Below are positions 43,877 through 52,165 of a stretch of 64,000 nt of DNA, piece after piece. Source of the stretch: Prevotella sp. khp7 (GTDB lineage: Bacteria; Bacteroidota; Bacteroidia; Bacteroidales; Bacteroidaceae); assembly GCF_900109055.1 (NCBI RefSeq), contig NZ_FOIV01000003.1:372001-436000 (forward strand). Direction: 5' to 3'. Position numbers and translations under genes: made by a program. The notes under the pieces are model-generated. The model was not told the DNA's origin. It saw only the letters and a list, made by a program, of their open reading frames with translations, and did no database searches. Positions within the stretch are counted from its first letter, which is position 1. Every line of letters starts with the position of its first letter.

Positions 43877-44233
43877 ATGAAGAAAATTTTAGTAGCAGAA
43901 GACAACGACAGCAATTATATTCTGATGTCGTACATTTTGAGAAAGTATTATGCGTATGATCGTGCCAAAAATGGTCAGGAAGCTGTTGAAAAAGTTAAGA
44001 GCGGTGACTTTGATATGGTACTGATGGATATTAAAATGCCAGTCATGGATGGCTTGGAAGCCACTACGGCAATCAGGGAATTCAATCAAGAAATTCCCAT
44101 TGTGGCGCTTACGGCTAATGCTTTCGATAGTGACCGTGAATTGGCTCAAGAGGCTGGATGCAATGAGTTTATGGCAAAGCCCGTAAACAGCGATGAGTGT
44201 CTGGCTACAATACGTAAAATCATAGGAGTCTGA
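43877..44233 (+). CDS. Single-domain response regulator (receiver only)
   Basis: 118 residues comprising only a receiver domain: 'ILVAEDNDSNY' (acidic pocket), phospho-acceptor Asp in 'MVLMDIKMPVMDGLEA', Thr in 'VALTANAF', Lys in 'FMAKPVN'. No DNA-binding output is present. It lies 42 bp after the symporter in the kinase operon. It probably accepts phosphate from that kinase and signals by protein contact or passes it on. The transcript ends at hairpins that reach into dnaX. Confidence 0.92.
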   Translation: MKKILVAEDNDSNYILMSYILRKYYAYDRAKNGQEAVEKVKSGDFDMVLMDIKMPVMDGLEATTAIREFNQEIPIVALTANAFDSDRELAQEAGCNEFMAKPVNSDECLATIRKIIGV

Positions 44234-44237
44234 AAAT

Positions 44238-44259
44238 AGCCTGATGGATCCATCAGGCT
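44238..44259 (-). terminator. Perfect 22-bp palindrome overlapping the dnaX stop codon
   Basis: AGCCTGATGG followed by ATCCATCAGGCT is fully self-complementary over 22 bp. On the minus strand it is followed by ATTTTC, a weak T-tract, so it probably terminates dnaX; its right end contains the dnaX TGA. Confidence 0.6.
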
Positions 44260-46040
44260 AACTCTAAACCGAATGCCTGCCGTAGAGCCTCTACGGCAGG
44301 ATTTTTTTGTAGCATTAGTTCAAATTGCTCACGACGGGTGAGTATCTTCTCGTGCTTATATTCGGCTACGCTGATGTCGAGAGTGATATTGCTGTTTTGC
44401 AGGCTACTTCTCAGAGTGCTGAGTATGCGCCCCTTGAAGTTTTCAATATCCTGCTTGATAAGCATGTTATCAACAATCAACTTGATATGAGGAATCTCTT
44501 CGATGGTGGGATTCATGTTTTTCATGCGAGTAGCGATACCCTTGTATTCTTGAGGCATACGGATACACATGGACATCCACTGAAGATCAAGTTCTTCTTG
44601 TGTGAAGTTGGCATTGGTCTGCTGATCTGGAGAGGCTGTAACGGTGCCAGGGATGATGTTCATCTTGGTAGCTTTCCCCTGGTCACGAAGATTGTTCCAG
44701 GAGAAACCAATCTTCTTCAATTGTACAGTTGGCTTTGCGGGTGCAACTTTGGATGTAGACGAGTCGCTGCTTTTAATGCTACTTGTAGTGCTGGCGCTGG
44801 AGAGAATGCTAACTGCTGGCTTTGATGCAATAGGCTTAGCCGCGGCTACCTGCGGGGCCGCTTCTCTGGGCTGAGACTGCTGCATCAGTTTCTTAAACAG
44901 GGATTTTAATCTTCTGGGGCTACGCCCCGCGCTGACGCCGTCATCATCAGGCTGAGTAATCTGTGCCACTTCAATCAGTGTGAGTTCCACAAGCAGGCGC
45001 TTGTTGCTTGACTGACGGTAGTTGATGTCGCACTGATTCATTAATTTAAGAGCTTGATAAAGGAATCTTGTTTCTGCTTGTTTCGCCTGTTCTGCATAGC
45101 GTTTACGTTGTTGATCGCTCACCTCAAGTAGAGGCAGAGTGGCTTCGTCTTTAGCCATAAGGACATTGCGAACATGTTTGGCCAAACCTTGAATGAGTAA
45201 GCCACCGTCGAATCCCTTATTGATGATATTGTTTAGCAATACCATGATATCGCTCACCTTATTCTGCAGACTAAGATTGATTATCTGAAAATAATTCTCG
45301 GAATCGAGCACATTCAAATCTTCAATCACTTTTTCATAAGTGATGTTCCCTTGACAGAATGACGCCGCCTGATCGAAGATAGAAAGGGCATCTCGCATGC
45401 CGCCATCAGCCTTTTCGGCAATAACTGCCAGTGCTTGCTCCTCGTAGGTGATACCTTCTTGTTGAGCCACATGCTTCAGATGGTCTATGGTGTTACGAAC
45501 GGTCATACGCTCGAAGTCGTAAATCTGACATCGGCTTAAGATTGTCGGCAAGATTTTATGCTTTTCAGTTGTGGCGAGGATGAAGATAACATGTGCGGGC
45601 GGCTCTTCGAGAGTTTTGAGGAATGCGTTGAAAGCTGCCGTTGAGAGCATGTGTACCTCGTCGATGATAAAAACCTTATAACGACCCAATTGTGGTGGTA
45701 TACGTGTTTGCTCCATGAGCGTTTTGATGTGCTCTACGCTGTTGTTTGAAGCTGCGTCGAGCTCAAAGATGTTGAGTGAACGTTGCTCGTTGAACGACTG
45801 ACATGACTCGCATTCGTTGCAAGCTTCACCATCAGCAGTGGGATTCTGACAATTGATGGCTTTGGCGAAAATGCGCGCACAGGTGGTCTTTCCAACACCT
45901 CGTGGACCGCAGAAAAGGTAGGCATGCGCAAGCTTACCACTCTTTACAGCGTTCTTCAGCGTGGTGGTAAGAGCCGCCTGACCTACGACAGTATCGAAGG
46001 TTAGCGGGCGGTATTTCCTGGCTGAAACAATGTATTCCAT
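44253..46040 (-). CDS. dnaX: DNA polymerase III subunit gamma/tau
   Basis: 595 residues from the ATG at 46040 ('MEYIVSARKYRPLTFDTVVG'). The clamp-loader motor has Walker A 'CGPRGVGKTTCARIF', zinc-binding Cys residues in 'CQNPTADGEACNECESC', Walker B 'KVFIIDEVHML', and sensor motif 'LKTLEEPPAHVIFILATTE'. A Ser/Ala/Lys-rich linker (about 395-455) leads to a C-terminal tau-type domain. No slippery A-run that would make a short gamma form is visible. The last codons are shared with a plus-strand terminator. A minus-strand TATCTTTG box is at 46073-46066. Confidence 0.95.
   Translation of the reverse strand: MEYIVSARKYRPLTFDTVVGQAALTTTLKNAVKSGKLAHAYLFCGPRGVGKTTCARIFAKAINCQNPTADGEACNECESCQSFNEQRSLNIFELDAASNNSVEHIKTLMEQTRIPPQLGRYKVFIIDEVHMLSTAAFNAFLKTLEEPPAHVIFILATTEKHKILPTILSRCQIYDFERMTVRNTIDHLKHVAQQEGITYEEQALAVIAEKADGGMRDALSIFDQAASFCQGNITYEKVIEDLNVLDSENYFQIINLSLQNKVSDIMVLLNNIINKGFDGGLLIQGLAKHVRNVLMAKDEATLPLLEVSDQQRKRYAEQAKQAETRFLYQALKLMNQCDINYRQSSNKRLLVELTLIEVAQITQPDDDGVSAGRSPRRLKSLFKKLMQQSQPREAAPQVAAAKPIASKPAVSILSSASTTSSIKSSDSSTSKVAPAKPTVQLKKIGFSWNNLRDQGKATKMNIIPGTVTASPDQQTNANFTQEELDLQWMSMCIRMPQEYKGIATRMKNMNPTIEEIPHIKLIVDNMLIKQDIENFKGRILSTLRSSLQNSNITLDISVAEYKHEKILTRREQFELMLQKNPAVEALRQAFGLELA
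44276..44308 (+). terminator. Intrinsic terminator of the kinase operon, embedded in the dnaX 3' coding end
   Basis: CCTGCCGTAGAG (44276-44287), one base, then CTCTACGGCAGG (44289-44300) and seven T (44302-44308). It is a textbook plus-strand terminator lying within the last ~20 codons of the opposing dnaX gene. Confidence 0.85.
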
Positions 46041-46085
46041 TATTCTAAATGTTGATTTCGTGCTGCAAAGATAACCATTTTTGCT

Positions 46086-46147
46086 CACAGATTACACAGA
46101 TTAACACTGATTAATTAAAAAAATCAATTAAATCAGCGTAATCTGTG
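46086..46147. repeat. CACAGATTAC-type hairpin repeat between dnaX and the FtsB gene
   Basis: CACAGATTAC (46086-46095) pairs with GTAATCTGTG (46138-46147), and ACTGATTAATT pairs imperfectly with AATTAAATCAG inside. TTTTTT follows on the plus strand. Related 'GGATTAA' arms occur at 27105-27148. It may be a dispersed chromosomal repeat. Confidence 0.55.
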
Positions 46148-46157
46148 GCTTTTTTCA

Positions 46158-46165
46158 TAACTTTG
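46158..46165 (+). promoter_or_regulatory. -7 box for the FtsB/DivIC gene
   Basis: TAACTTTG ending 8 nt before the ATG at 46174, so the mRNA would have almost no leader. Confidence 0.5.
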
Positions 46166-46173
46166 CAAGCGAT

Positions 46174-46536
46174 ATGAAACTTTTGGTAAATATAAAGGCT
46201 TATGTACTACGCGTGTGGCACTCGGTATTTTTCAAATATGCCGTGGTGACTATTGCTGGCGTATTGCTTGTTGGCTTTCTCGACGAGAACAGTCTGTGGA
46301 GCCACATCAAGAACTTGCAGCGTATCAATGACTTGACGGAAGAGAAAGAAAAGTATAATGCAGACTTCGAGCGTGACCAGGCTCAGATTAAGGAACTTGA
46401 CAAGAATCCGAAGGCTATTGAGAAGATTGCACGCGAACGTTATTTTATGAAAAGTGATGATGAGGATATTTTCGTACTCAGCGATGATGAGCGCGAAGCA
46501 AAACCACTGGAAAGCAGCAATGAAACAATTGAATAA
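46174..46536 (+). CDS. FtsB/DivIC-family cell-division protein
   Basis: 120 residues: one membrane helix (about 19-37, 'FFKYAVVTIAGVLLVGFL'), a coiled coil ('INDLTEEKEKYNADFERDQ'), and the family motif 'NPKAIEKIARERYFMKSDDE'. With FtsL and FtsQ it bridges the divisome at mid-cell. The acidic C-terminal tail is typical of Bacteroidales members. The next gene overlaps its end by 17 bp. Confidence 0.88.
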   Translation: MKLLVNIKAYVLRVWHSVFFKYAVVTIAGVLLVGFLDENSLWSHIKNLQRINDLTEEKEKYNADFERDQAQIKELDKNPKAIEKIARERYFMKSDDEDIFVLSDDEREAKPLESSNETIE

Positions 46537-46921
46537 AACACAGACGATGATTTATCTGTTGGGTGCCATACTGATGACCGTTGGCGCTGGTATATCACTA
46601 TTGACATGGGAGAGTGCTCCTTACATCTATAGTATGGGTGCACTGGGCTTTGCCTCTATGCAGATGCTGCAGCGTTACGAGGGACAGAACTTTAACATCA
46701 AGAGACTGCGTAGGATGATGCTTGTCAGCGATGTGCTGTTTTTGTTAGCAGGTGTACTCATGTTCGCGAATAAGAACAATTTGCTAGGACTTGACCATAT
46801 TATGTATATAGAATATGTATATAATAAGTGGGTTCTCGTGCTTTTGATTGCAGCTATCTTACAACTCTATTCTATGCATAGGATTGGTCGTGAACTCGAG
46901 AAAGAGGCAAAAAAACTATAA
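46520..46921 (+). CDS. Small four-helix membrane protein of unknown function
   Basis: 134 residues from the ATG at 46520, chosen because it begins 'MKQLNKTQTMIYLLGAILMT'; upstream frame codons lie inside the FtsB gene. About four membrane segments are seen (8-26, 34-48, 68-85, 103-119) with a basic C-terminal tail. No family is recognised. It is translationally coupled to the FtsB/DivIC gene by a 17-bp overlap, so a link to the envelope or division is possible. Confidence 0.7.
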   Translation: MKQLNKTQTMIYLLGAILMTVGAGISLLTWESAPYIYSMGALGFASMQMLQRYEGQNFNIKRLRRMMLVSDVLFLLAGVLMFANKNNLLGLDHIMYIEYVYNKWVLVLLIAAILQLYSMHRIGRELEKEAKKL

Positions 46922-46925
46922 AAGA

Positions 46926-46962
46926 TTGCGCATTTGTTTTAAAATGCGCAAATTTATTTTTC
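46926..46962 (+). terminator. Terminator after the FtsB operon
   Basis: TTGCGCATTT (46926-46935) pairs with AAATGCGCAA (46942-46951), loop of 6 nt, then ATTTATTTTT. Confidence 0.8.
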
Positions 46963-47008
46963 TACTTCAATAATTCATTATATTTTTGCGCCACGAAATT
47001 AATTATAT

Positions 47009-47758
47009 ATGAATAAGGTATTATACGCTTTTCTAATTGCTACTACGCTAATATCGTGCGCTGAGTCATATTCGATTCAGGGATCATCATCAGTATCGCA
47101 GCTCGATGGGAGCAAACTCTATCTAAAAGCAATCAAGGATCAAGAGCTAAAGAATATAGACTCTTGTGATGTGATACATGGAAAGTTCCGCTTTGCGGGA
47201 CTTCTTGATACAGTTAAACTGGCTAACCTCTATATGGACGATGAACCTCTGATGATGCCAGTTGTTATCGAAAAGGGTGAGATAGAGATTCATATTGACA
47301 ATACGAGTCGTACCGTTAGTGGCTCGCCGCTTAACGATAAGCTATATGAGTTTATTCGGCTTCATGATCAGATTGATAATGAAATGAATGAACTGAGTCA
47401 CCGCCAGAGTCAGATGCTGCTCGAAGGTATCGACGAAGGTGTGATAAATCGTCAGCTTACTGCAGAGGCAGCCCGTCTGGCACAGCAGGAAGATAGCTTG
47501 GTGACAAACTTTATAGTTGAGAACTTTGATAATGTTTTGGGACCAGGTGTATTCATGATGATGACAGGCAGCTATCAGTATCCTGTATTGACCCCCCAGA
47601 TTGAAGACATTATGAGTAAAGCTACCAAGAAGTTTAAGGAAGATGCTTACGTGAAGCAGTATTACCAGACGGCTTTGGATATTCAGGCTCGCCAGAATGG
47701 ACTGGTAGATGACAATGTGAAGTATGAGAACACTGATTCAATCGGGAACGCTCGTTAA
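47009..47758 (+). CDS. DUF4369-type lipoprotein
   Basis: 249 residues. The lipobox is 'TLISCAES' with Cys at about 17. An N-terminal beta domain of DUF4369 type ('GSKLYLKAIKDQELKNIDSC', 'GKFRFAGLLDTVKLANLY', 'VVIEKGEIEIHID') is followed by a helical region. In many Bacteroidales proteins this domain precedes a thioredoxin domain, but here no thioredoxin part or CxxC is present. A TATTTTTG box lies at 46981-46988. The 3' end overlaps pyrC by 35 bp. Confidence 0.8.
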   Translation: MNKVLYAFLIATTLISCAESYSIQGSSSVSQLDGSKLYLKAIKDQELKNIDSCDVIHGKFRFAGLLDTVKLANLYMDDEPLMMPVVIEKGEIEIHIDNTSRTVSGSPLNDKLYEFIRLHDQIDNEMNELSHRQSQMLLEGIDEGVINRQLTAEAARLAQQEDSLVTNFIVENFDNVLGPGVFMMMTGSYQYPVLTPQIEDIMSKATKKFKEDAYVKQYYQTALDIQARQNGLVDDNVKYENTDSIGNAR

Positions 47759-49055
47759 CGAAGGGTGTACGTTTGATGGCTCTATCGTCATCGAAAACGG
47801 CAAAATCTCGAAAGTAATACAAGGTTATAATACTCCCGAGGCATCCTATGATGAAGTCATAGATGCTTCGGGATGTTTTATTCTACCAGGTGTAATCGAT
47901 GATCATGTGCATTTTCGTGAGCCAGGCTTGACAGAAAAGGCCGATATGGAGACGGAGAGTAGGGCTGCGGCTGCTGGAGGCGTGACAACCTATTTTGATA
48001 TGCCCAACACAGTGCCCCAGACTACTACCCTCGATGCCTTGAAGGACAAGTTTGCCTTGGCTGCTGGTAAGAGCCACGTTAATTACAGCTTCTTCTTTGG
48101 CGCTACTAATGATAATGCCGATCTGTTCTCTCAACTCGATGTACACCAGATTCCTGGTATTAAACTTTTTATGGGCAGCTCTACGGGCAATATGTTAGTT
48201 GATCGTCGTGAGGCTTTGGAGAAGATCTTCGAATTGACGCCACTTCCCCTGATGGCTCATTGCGAAGATACGGATATCATTAACCGCAATATGGCAGAGG
48301 CAAAGCAGAAGTATGGCGATGATCCTAGGGTGCAGCATCATCCTGAGATACGCAGCGAGGAAGCATGCTACGAAAGCACGCGTCTGGCTGTGGAGTTGGC
48401 CAAGAAACACATGGTTCGTCTGCATGTGGCCCATCTGACCACCGCTCGTGAATTGGATTTGTTTGAACCCTCATTTCACACTCAGATGATTACTGCCGAG
48501 GCTACTGTCTCGCATCTTTATTTCTGCGACAGAGATTATTCCCAGTTGGGGACTCGCATCAAGTGCAACCCTGCCATAAAGACCCAACGTGACAGAGACG
48601 CCTTGCGTGATGCTTTAAACGATGGACGCATTACTGTGATAGGTACTGACCACGCTCCCCATCTGTTGGCTCAGAAAGAAGGCGGATGTGCCTGTGCTGC
48701 CAGTGGTATGCCGATGATACAGTTCTCGCTTGTTACCATGTTGGAACTTGTGGATCAGGGCGTTCTTTCAATAGAGCGTCTTGTAGAACTGATGTGTCAT
48801 AATCCTGCAAAACTATTTGAGGTCAGAAATAGGGGGTTCCTTCGTGAAGGCTATCAGGCCGACATTGTATTGGTGCGCCCTAATACCGCATGGATTGCCT
48901 CGAAAGAAAATATCTTGAGCCGTTGTGGCTGGAGTCCTATGGAGGGACATATGTATCTCTGGCGTGTAGAACGAACTCTTTGCAATGGTCACACTGTATT
49001 CCTGCAGGGTAAGGTTGATACTTCTTATATTGGACAACCTGTGGCTTTCAGATGA
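47724..49055 (+). CDS. pyrC: Dihydroorotase
   Basis: 443 residues. It closes carbamoyl-aspartate to dihydroorotate in pyrimidine synthesis. Metal-site motifs are 'GVIDDHVHFREPGLTEK' (HxH), 'MAHCEDTDII', 'LHVAHLTTARE' and 'TVIGTDHAPHL' (catalytic Asp). It starts with 'MRTLIQSGTLVNEG' at 47724, inside the preceding gene; no later ATG would keep the N-terminal strand. The stop overlaps the next start by 4 bp (ATGA). Confidence 0.95.
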   Translation: MRTLIQSGTLVNEGCTFDGSIVIENGKISKVIQGYNTPEASYDEVIDASGCFILPGVIDDHVHFREPGLTEKADMETESRAAAAGGVTTYFDMPNTVPQTTTLDALKDKFALAAGKSHVNYSFFFGATNDNADLFSQLDVHQIPGIKLFMGSSTGNMLVDRREALEKIFELTPLPLMAHCEDTDIINRNMAEAKQKYGDDPRVQHHPEIRSEEACYESTRLAVELAKKHMVRLHVAHLTTARELDLFEPSFHTQMITAEATVSHLYFCDRDYSQLGTRIKCNPAIKTQRDRDALRDALNDGRITVIGTDHAPHLLAQKEGGCACAASGMPMIQFSLVTMLELVDQGVLSIERLVELMCHNPAKLFEVRNRGFLREGYQADIVLVRPNTAWIASKENILSRCGWSPMEGHMYLWRVERTLCNGHTVFLQGKVDTSYIGQPVAFR

Positions 49056-49840
49056 AAATAGTCTTCGATATTCCGTCGTTGATTCCTTATGTCAACTGGC
49101 CCTACTTCTACTATGCTTGGCAAGTGAAGGAGGAACAGGAGAAGATACGCTTACGTACGGAGGCGGAAGTTTTTTTAATGAAGATAGAAAATCGATATCA
49201 AGCCTACGCACTTTTCGAGCTTTTCGCTGCTAATGCCGATGGCGATGATATCGTGCTTGACGAACATCGCATACCTTTACTTCGTCAACAACAAGGCAAA
49301 CCGCCTTATCTGTGTCTCTCCGATTTTCTGCGTCCTATTACTTCTGGTATAAAAGATAGGGTAGGAGTGTTTGCTACTTCTGTGGATCTGGGTTTGGAGA
49401 CCGATTTCGATTCTGATCCATATCAGAAGATGATGGCACAACTTTTGGCAGACCGTCTGGCTGAGGCTGCAGCAGAGTGTATGCACGAACAAGTAAGAAA
49501 AAAATATTGGGGCTATGCAAAGGATGAGCAACTGTCGATACCCGATATACTGATTGAGAAGTTTCAGGGTATCCGTCCTGCCATAGGCTATCCTTCATTG
49601 CCCGATACTAGTTTGAATTTTGTACTTAATGACTTGCTGGATTTGCGTCAGATCGGCATTCGTCTAACAGAGAGCGGAGCAATGAAACCCCATGCCAGCG
49701 TGAGCGGATTGATGTTGGCACATCCTAAGGCACGCTATTTCAATTTGGGAAAAATTGGGGAAGACCAATTGCGAGACTATGCCCGTCGTCGTGGTCTTCC
49801 CATAGAAGTTGTTCGTAAGTTCTTGGCCTCTAACCTCTGA
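49052..49840 (+). CDS. Stand-alone methionine synthase (MetH) reactivation domain protein
   Basis: 262 residues matching the AdoMet-binding activation domain that normally ends B12-dependent MetH: 'FYYAWQVK', 'DDIVLDE', 'QMMAQLLADRLAEAAAE'-like stretch (positions about 128-144), 'VRKKYWGYAKDEQL', 'GIRPAIGYPSLPD', 'IGIRLTESGAMKPHASVSGL' and 'HPKARYFNLGKIGEDQLRDY'. It donates a methyl group from AdoMet to reactivate oxidised cobalamin. As a separate gene it implies a MetH lacking this domain elsewhere. It is coupled to pyrC by a 4-bp overlap and convergent with the GH5 gene, with no gap. Confidence 0.88.
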   Translation: MKIVFDIPSLIPYVNWPYFYYAWQVKEEQEKIRLRTEAEVFLMKIENRYQAYALFELFAANADGDDIVLDEHRIPLLRQQQGKPPYLCLSDFLRPITSGIKDRVGVFATSVDLGLETDFDSDPYQKMMAQLLADRLAEAAAECMHEQVRKKYWGYAKDEQLSIPDILIEKFQGIRPAIGYPSLPDTSLNFVLNDLLDLRQIGIRLTESGAMKPHASVSGLMLAHPKARYFNLGKIGEDQLRDYARRRGLPIEVVRKFLASNL

Positions 49841-50980
49841 TTATTTCTCAAGAGATTTCCCTGACATCAGAAGTTCTACCAGCGGACGATCCTTATAGGT
49901 GTGGTGTTGTTGATCCCAGAAGCCGAAGTCGGCATCGTAGCACCATGTGGTCCATGCGATGTTGAACTCGTCAAACACCGTCAGCATGTCACGTGTCCAG
50001 TTGTAAGCCAACTCGCGATCTACAGGCTCGTAGACACCCCATTCGCCACAGAACAGCTGAAGACCATACTTCTTGGCGGCCTCGATGGCATCCTTAAACT
50101 GTGCGCGGATGGTATTGATGTCCCATATTTGCTCTGTATATTGCTTCAACTCTGGCTTGATGGCATCGGGAGCTGCGTCGTAGTCTTCTTTCGAAACAAG
50201 TACGCCAGGATAGTTCACCTTGCCTGTATATTTGCCAATAGGAGTCCACCATGCTCCATAATGTGTCAGAATCATTGGGTTGTAATAGTGGAAGCTGAGG
50301 ATGATATTTTTGTCACCCTCGGGCACTTTCAGAAACTTCATCGTTTCGTGTCCCTGCCAGCGGTTTGAACCAATGACGAGAGTGCGCTGAGGCTCTATTT
50401 TACGTAGTGCCTTGTGTACTTTAGCTACCAATTGGTTCCACTGCTCGTGCTCATCAGCCACAGGCTCGTTCATGAATTCATAAGCCACCCAGTCGCAACT
50501 GCGATCTTTTAAGAATGCAGAAAGCTGATACCACAGGTTGATCAGGTCTTGTTGTGCCTTGTCTGACGTGAAGAGCGTATTAGCAGTCTGGTTCCCCTCA
50601 TTTACGGCATTGAAATAGTGCGAACGGATGATGTGCAGGTCAACGATGGCGCGCAGGTTGTGCTTACGAGCCAAGTCGAGAGCATTCTTCAGCAAGTCCC
50701 ATGCTTCTGGTAGCTTATTCCCCTGTTCATCCCAGAACTGAACCTCGTCAATAGGGATACGTACGAAGTCGAACCCGAGTTCTTCCAGACGCGCGAAGTC
50801 GTCTTCCTGGATGTGTAGTCTACGTGCTTCGCCACGCTGTTCTGATTGCGACAGCCAGTGGCTGACGTTTGTGCCACGTTTAATGCGGAAATTGTTGACT
50901 TTGTCAGTTTGTGCAAAGCATGACATTGATACAAACATTACCATTACAATCATGGCCAGCTTGAAAAAAAACTTTCTCAT
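49841..50980 (-). CDS. GH5 family endoglucanase-type hydrolase
   Basis: 379 residues with a signal peptide ending near 'SCFAQ'. A TIM-barrel cellulase: 'KRGTNVSHWLSQ', 'FDFVRIPIDEVQFW', 'LRAIVDLHIIRSHYFN', acid/base Glu in 'VAYEFMNEPVADE', 'ILSFHYYNPMILTHYGAWW', nucleophile Glu in 'LFCGEWGVYEP', then 'TTWCYDADFGFWD'. It should cleave beta-1,4-glucan or a related beta-glycan. It is the last gene of a minus-strand run (GT2, plsC, phosphoesterase), 21 bp after the phosphoesterase gene. Confidence 0.92.
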   Translation of the reverse strand: MRKFFFKLAMIVMVMFVSMSCFAQTDKVNNFRIKRGTNVSHWLSQSEQRGEARRLHIQEDDFARLEELGFDFVRIPIDEVQFWDEQGNKLPEAWDLLKNALDLARKHNLRAIVDLHIIRSHYFNAVNEGNQTANTLFTSDKAQQDLINLWYQLSAFLKDRSCDWVAYEFMNEPVADEHEQWNQLVAKVHKALRKIEPQRTLVIGSNRWQGHETMKFLKVPEGDKNIILSFHYYNPMILTHYGAWWTPIGKYTGKVNYPGVLVSKEDYDAAPDAIKPELKQYTEQIWDINTIRAQFKDAIEAAKKYGLQLFCGEWGVYEPVDRELAYNWTRDMLTVFDEFNIAWTTWCYDADFGFWDQQHHTYKDRPLVELLMSGKSLEK

Positions 50981-51001
50981 AATCTCAATAGTTTTAAGTT
51001 A

Positions 51002-52165
51002 TTATTGTGCTTTAAGAGTGATTACTACAATCTCGCCTATAGCGCCGAATCGGAAAGGAATCAATCCGCCGAGGCCTGCTGTGACGAAAAGCGCCTGCCC
51101 TCCTTCCCGATACCAACCGCTATACTCCTTGCCCGTTAGCGACATGGGACACCATCCGAAGATAGAGAACTGCATCTTATGAGTATGTCCACTCAACGTC
51201 AGTTGACTTCGTCCGTCAGGGATGATCTTGCGCCGCCACGCTGAAGGGTCGTGCTCCAGCATCATTACGAACTCTTTGTCGGTTGTGTTTTTTAGAGTCT
51301 TATTTATGTCCCCTTTCTGGGGGAACTTCTTACCATCACCATCGTTTTCCATACCAGCTATGATGATGTGCTCCTTGCCGCGTTCGATGGATTGGCTCTC
51401 ATTGCGAAGTAGCGTCCATCCTAACTGTCGTTCAAGACTAACCGTCTCTCTGCAGTTAGCCGTCTTCATGGCGTCGTCGCATCCGAGATAGTATGCGTAA
51501 TCGTGATTGCCTAGTACAGAGAAAACGCCATCCTTAGCCTTTAGTTTGTTCAGTATGTCCATGTGTGGATAGAGGTCTTGTGGCTGTATGTTTTGAAGAT
51601 CACCAGCAAATACAATTATGTCGGCCTTCTGTGAATTAATACTGTCTATAGCCTTTTGTAATATCCATTGGTCCTTGACGGTGTAGGAGCCCACGTGTGC
51701 ATCAGAGAAGAGTACGATCTTATAACCGTTGAAAGCCTTTGGCAGTGCCTCAGATGTGTATGTCTGATGGTTCACCTCCAGCTTCTTGAATCCCACGAAA
51801 CTACCATATAATACTATATACCAGATAACGGGCACAATCAGTAATCCCAGCAGGTTGCCGTAGTTTTTCTTCCGGTGAAACAACTTGCAAACGCTCAGTC
51901 CCAGTACCGACAGTACCATATACATTGCCTTGGGTACAGCTATTAGTCCCAGCAATAGCAGGTAGATATATAATATGGTGGGATTGTCGGGAATAAAATT
52001 CGCCTCGTATGTCAGCATTAGTGTATAGGCTACCAGCAGGATAGAGGGAATCCAACGTACCACACGTCTTCCTACTGGTAACTTGTGGCGCCAATAGTGC
52101 AAATCCAGATACACGTCGGGTATCAAAATCAGCAGTAAGAAAAGATAAGGAGCTCTTGCAATCAT
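51002..52165 (-). CDS. Membrane-bound metallophosphoesterase
   Basis: 387 residues. Four to five membrane segments in the first 125 residues lead to a calcineurin-like domain: 'KIVLFSDAHVGSY' (metal Asp and His), 'IIVFAGDLQN', 'VFSVLGNHDYAYY', 'EFVMMLEHDP' and 'QLTLSGHTHKMQF'. The motif set is complete and matches YkuE/YaeI-type enzymes, which hydrolyse phosphoesters of lipids such as UDP-sugar lipids; the substrate is unknown. The start overlaps plsC by 4 bp, so it belongs to an envelope-lipid operon. Confidence 0.88.
   Translation of the reverse strand: MIARAPYLFLLLILIPDVYLDLHYWRHKLPVGRRVVRWIPSILLVAYTLMLTYEANFIPDNPTILYIYLLLLGLIAVPKAMYMVLSVLGLSVCKLFHRKKNYGNLLGLLIVPVIWYIVLYGSFVGFKKLEVNHQTYTSEALPKAFNGYKIVLFSDAHVGSYTVKDQWILQKAIDSINSQKADIIVFAGDLQNIQPQDLYPHMDILNKLKAKDGVFSVLGNHDYAYYLGCDDAMKTANCRETVSLERQLGWTLLRNESQSIERGKEHIIIAGMENDGDGKKFPQKGDINKTLKNTTDKEFVMMLEHDPSAWRRKIIPDGRSQLTLSGHTHKMQFSIFGWCPMSLTGKEYSGWYREGGQALFVTAGLGGLIPFRFGAIGEIVVITLKAQ

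Noticed and set aside
44253..46040. Programmed frameshift in dnaX giving a short gamma subunit
   Set aside because: No slippery A-run with a downstream hairpin is visible near the linker region.
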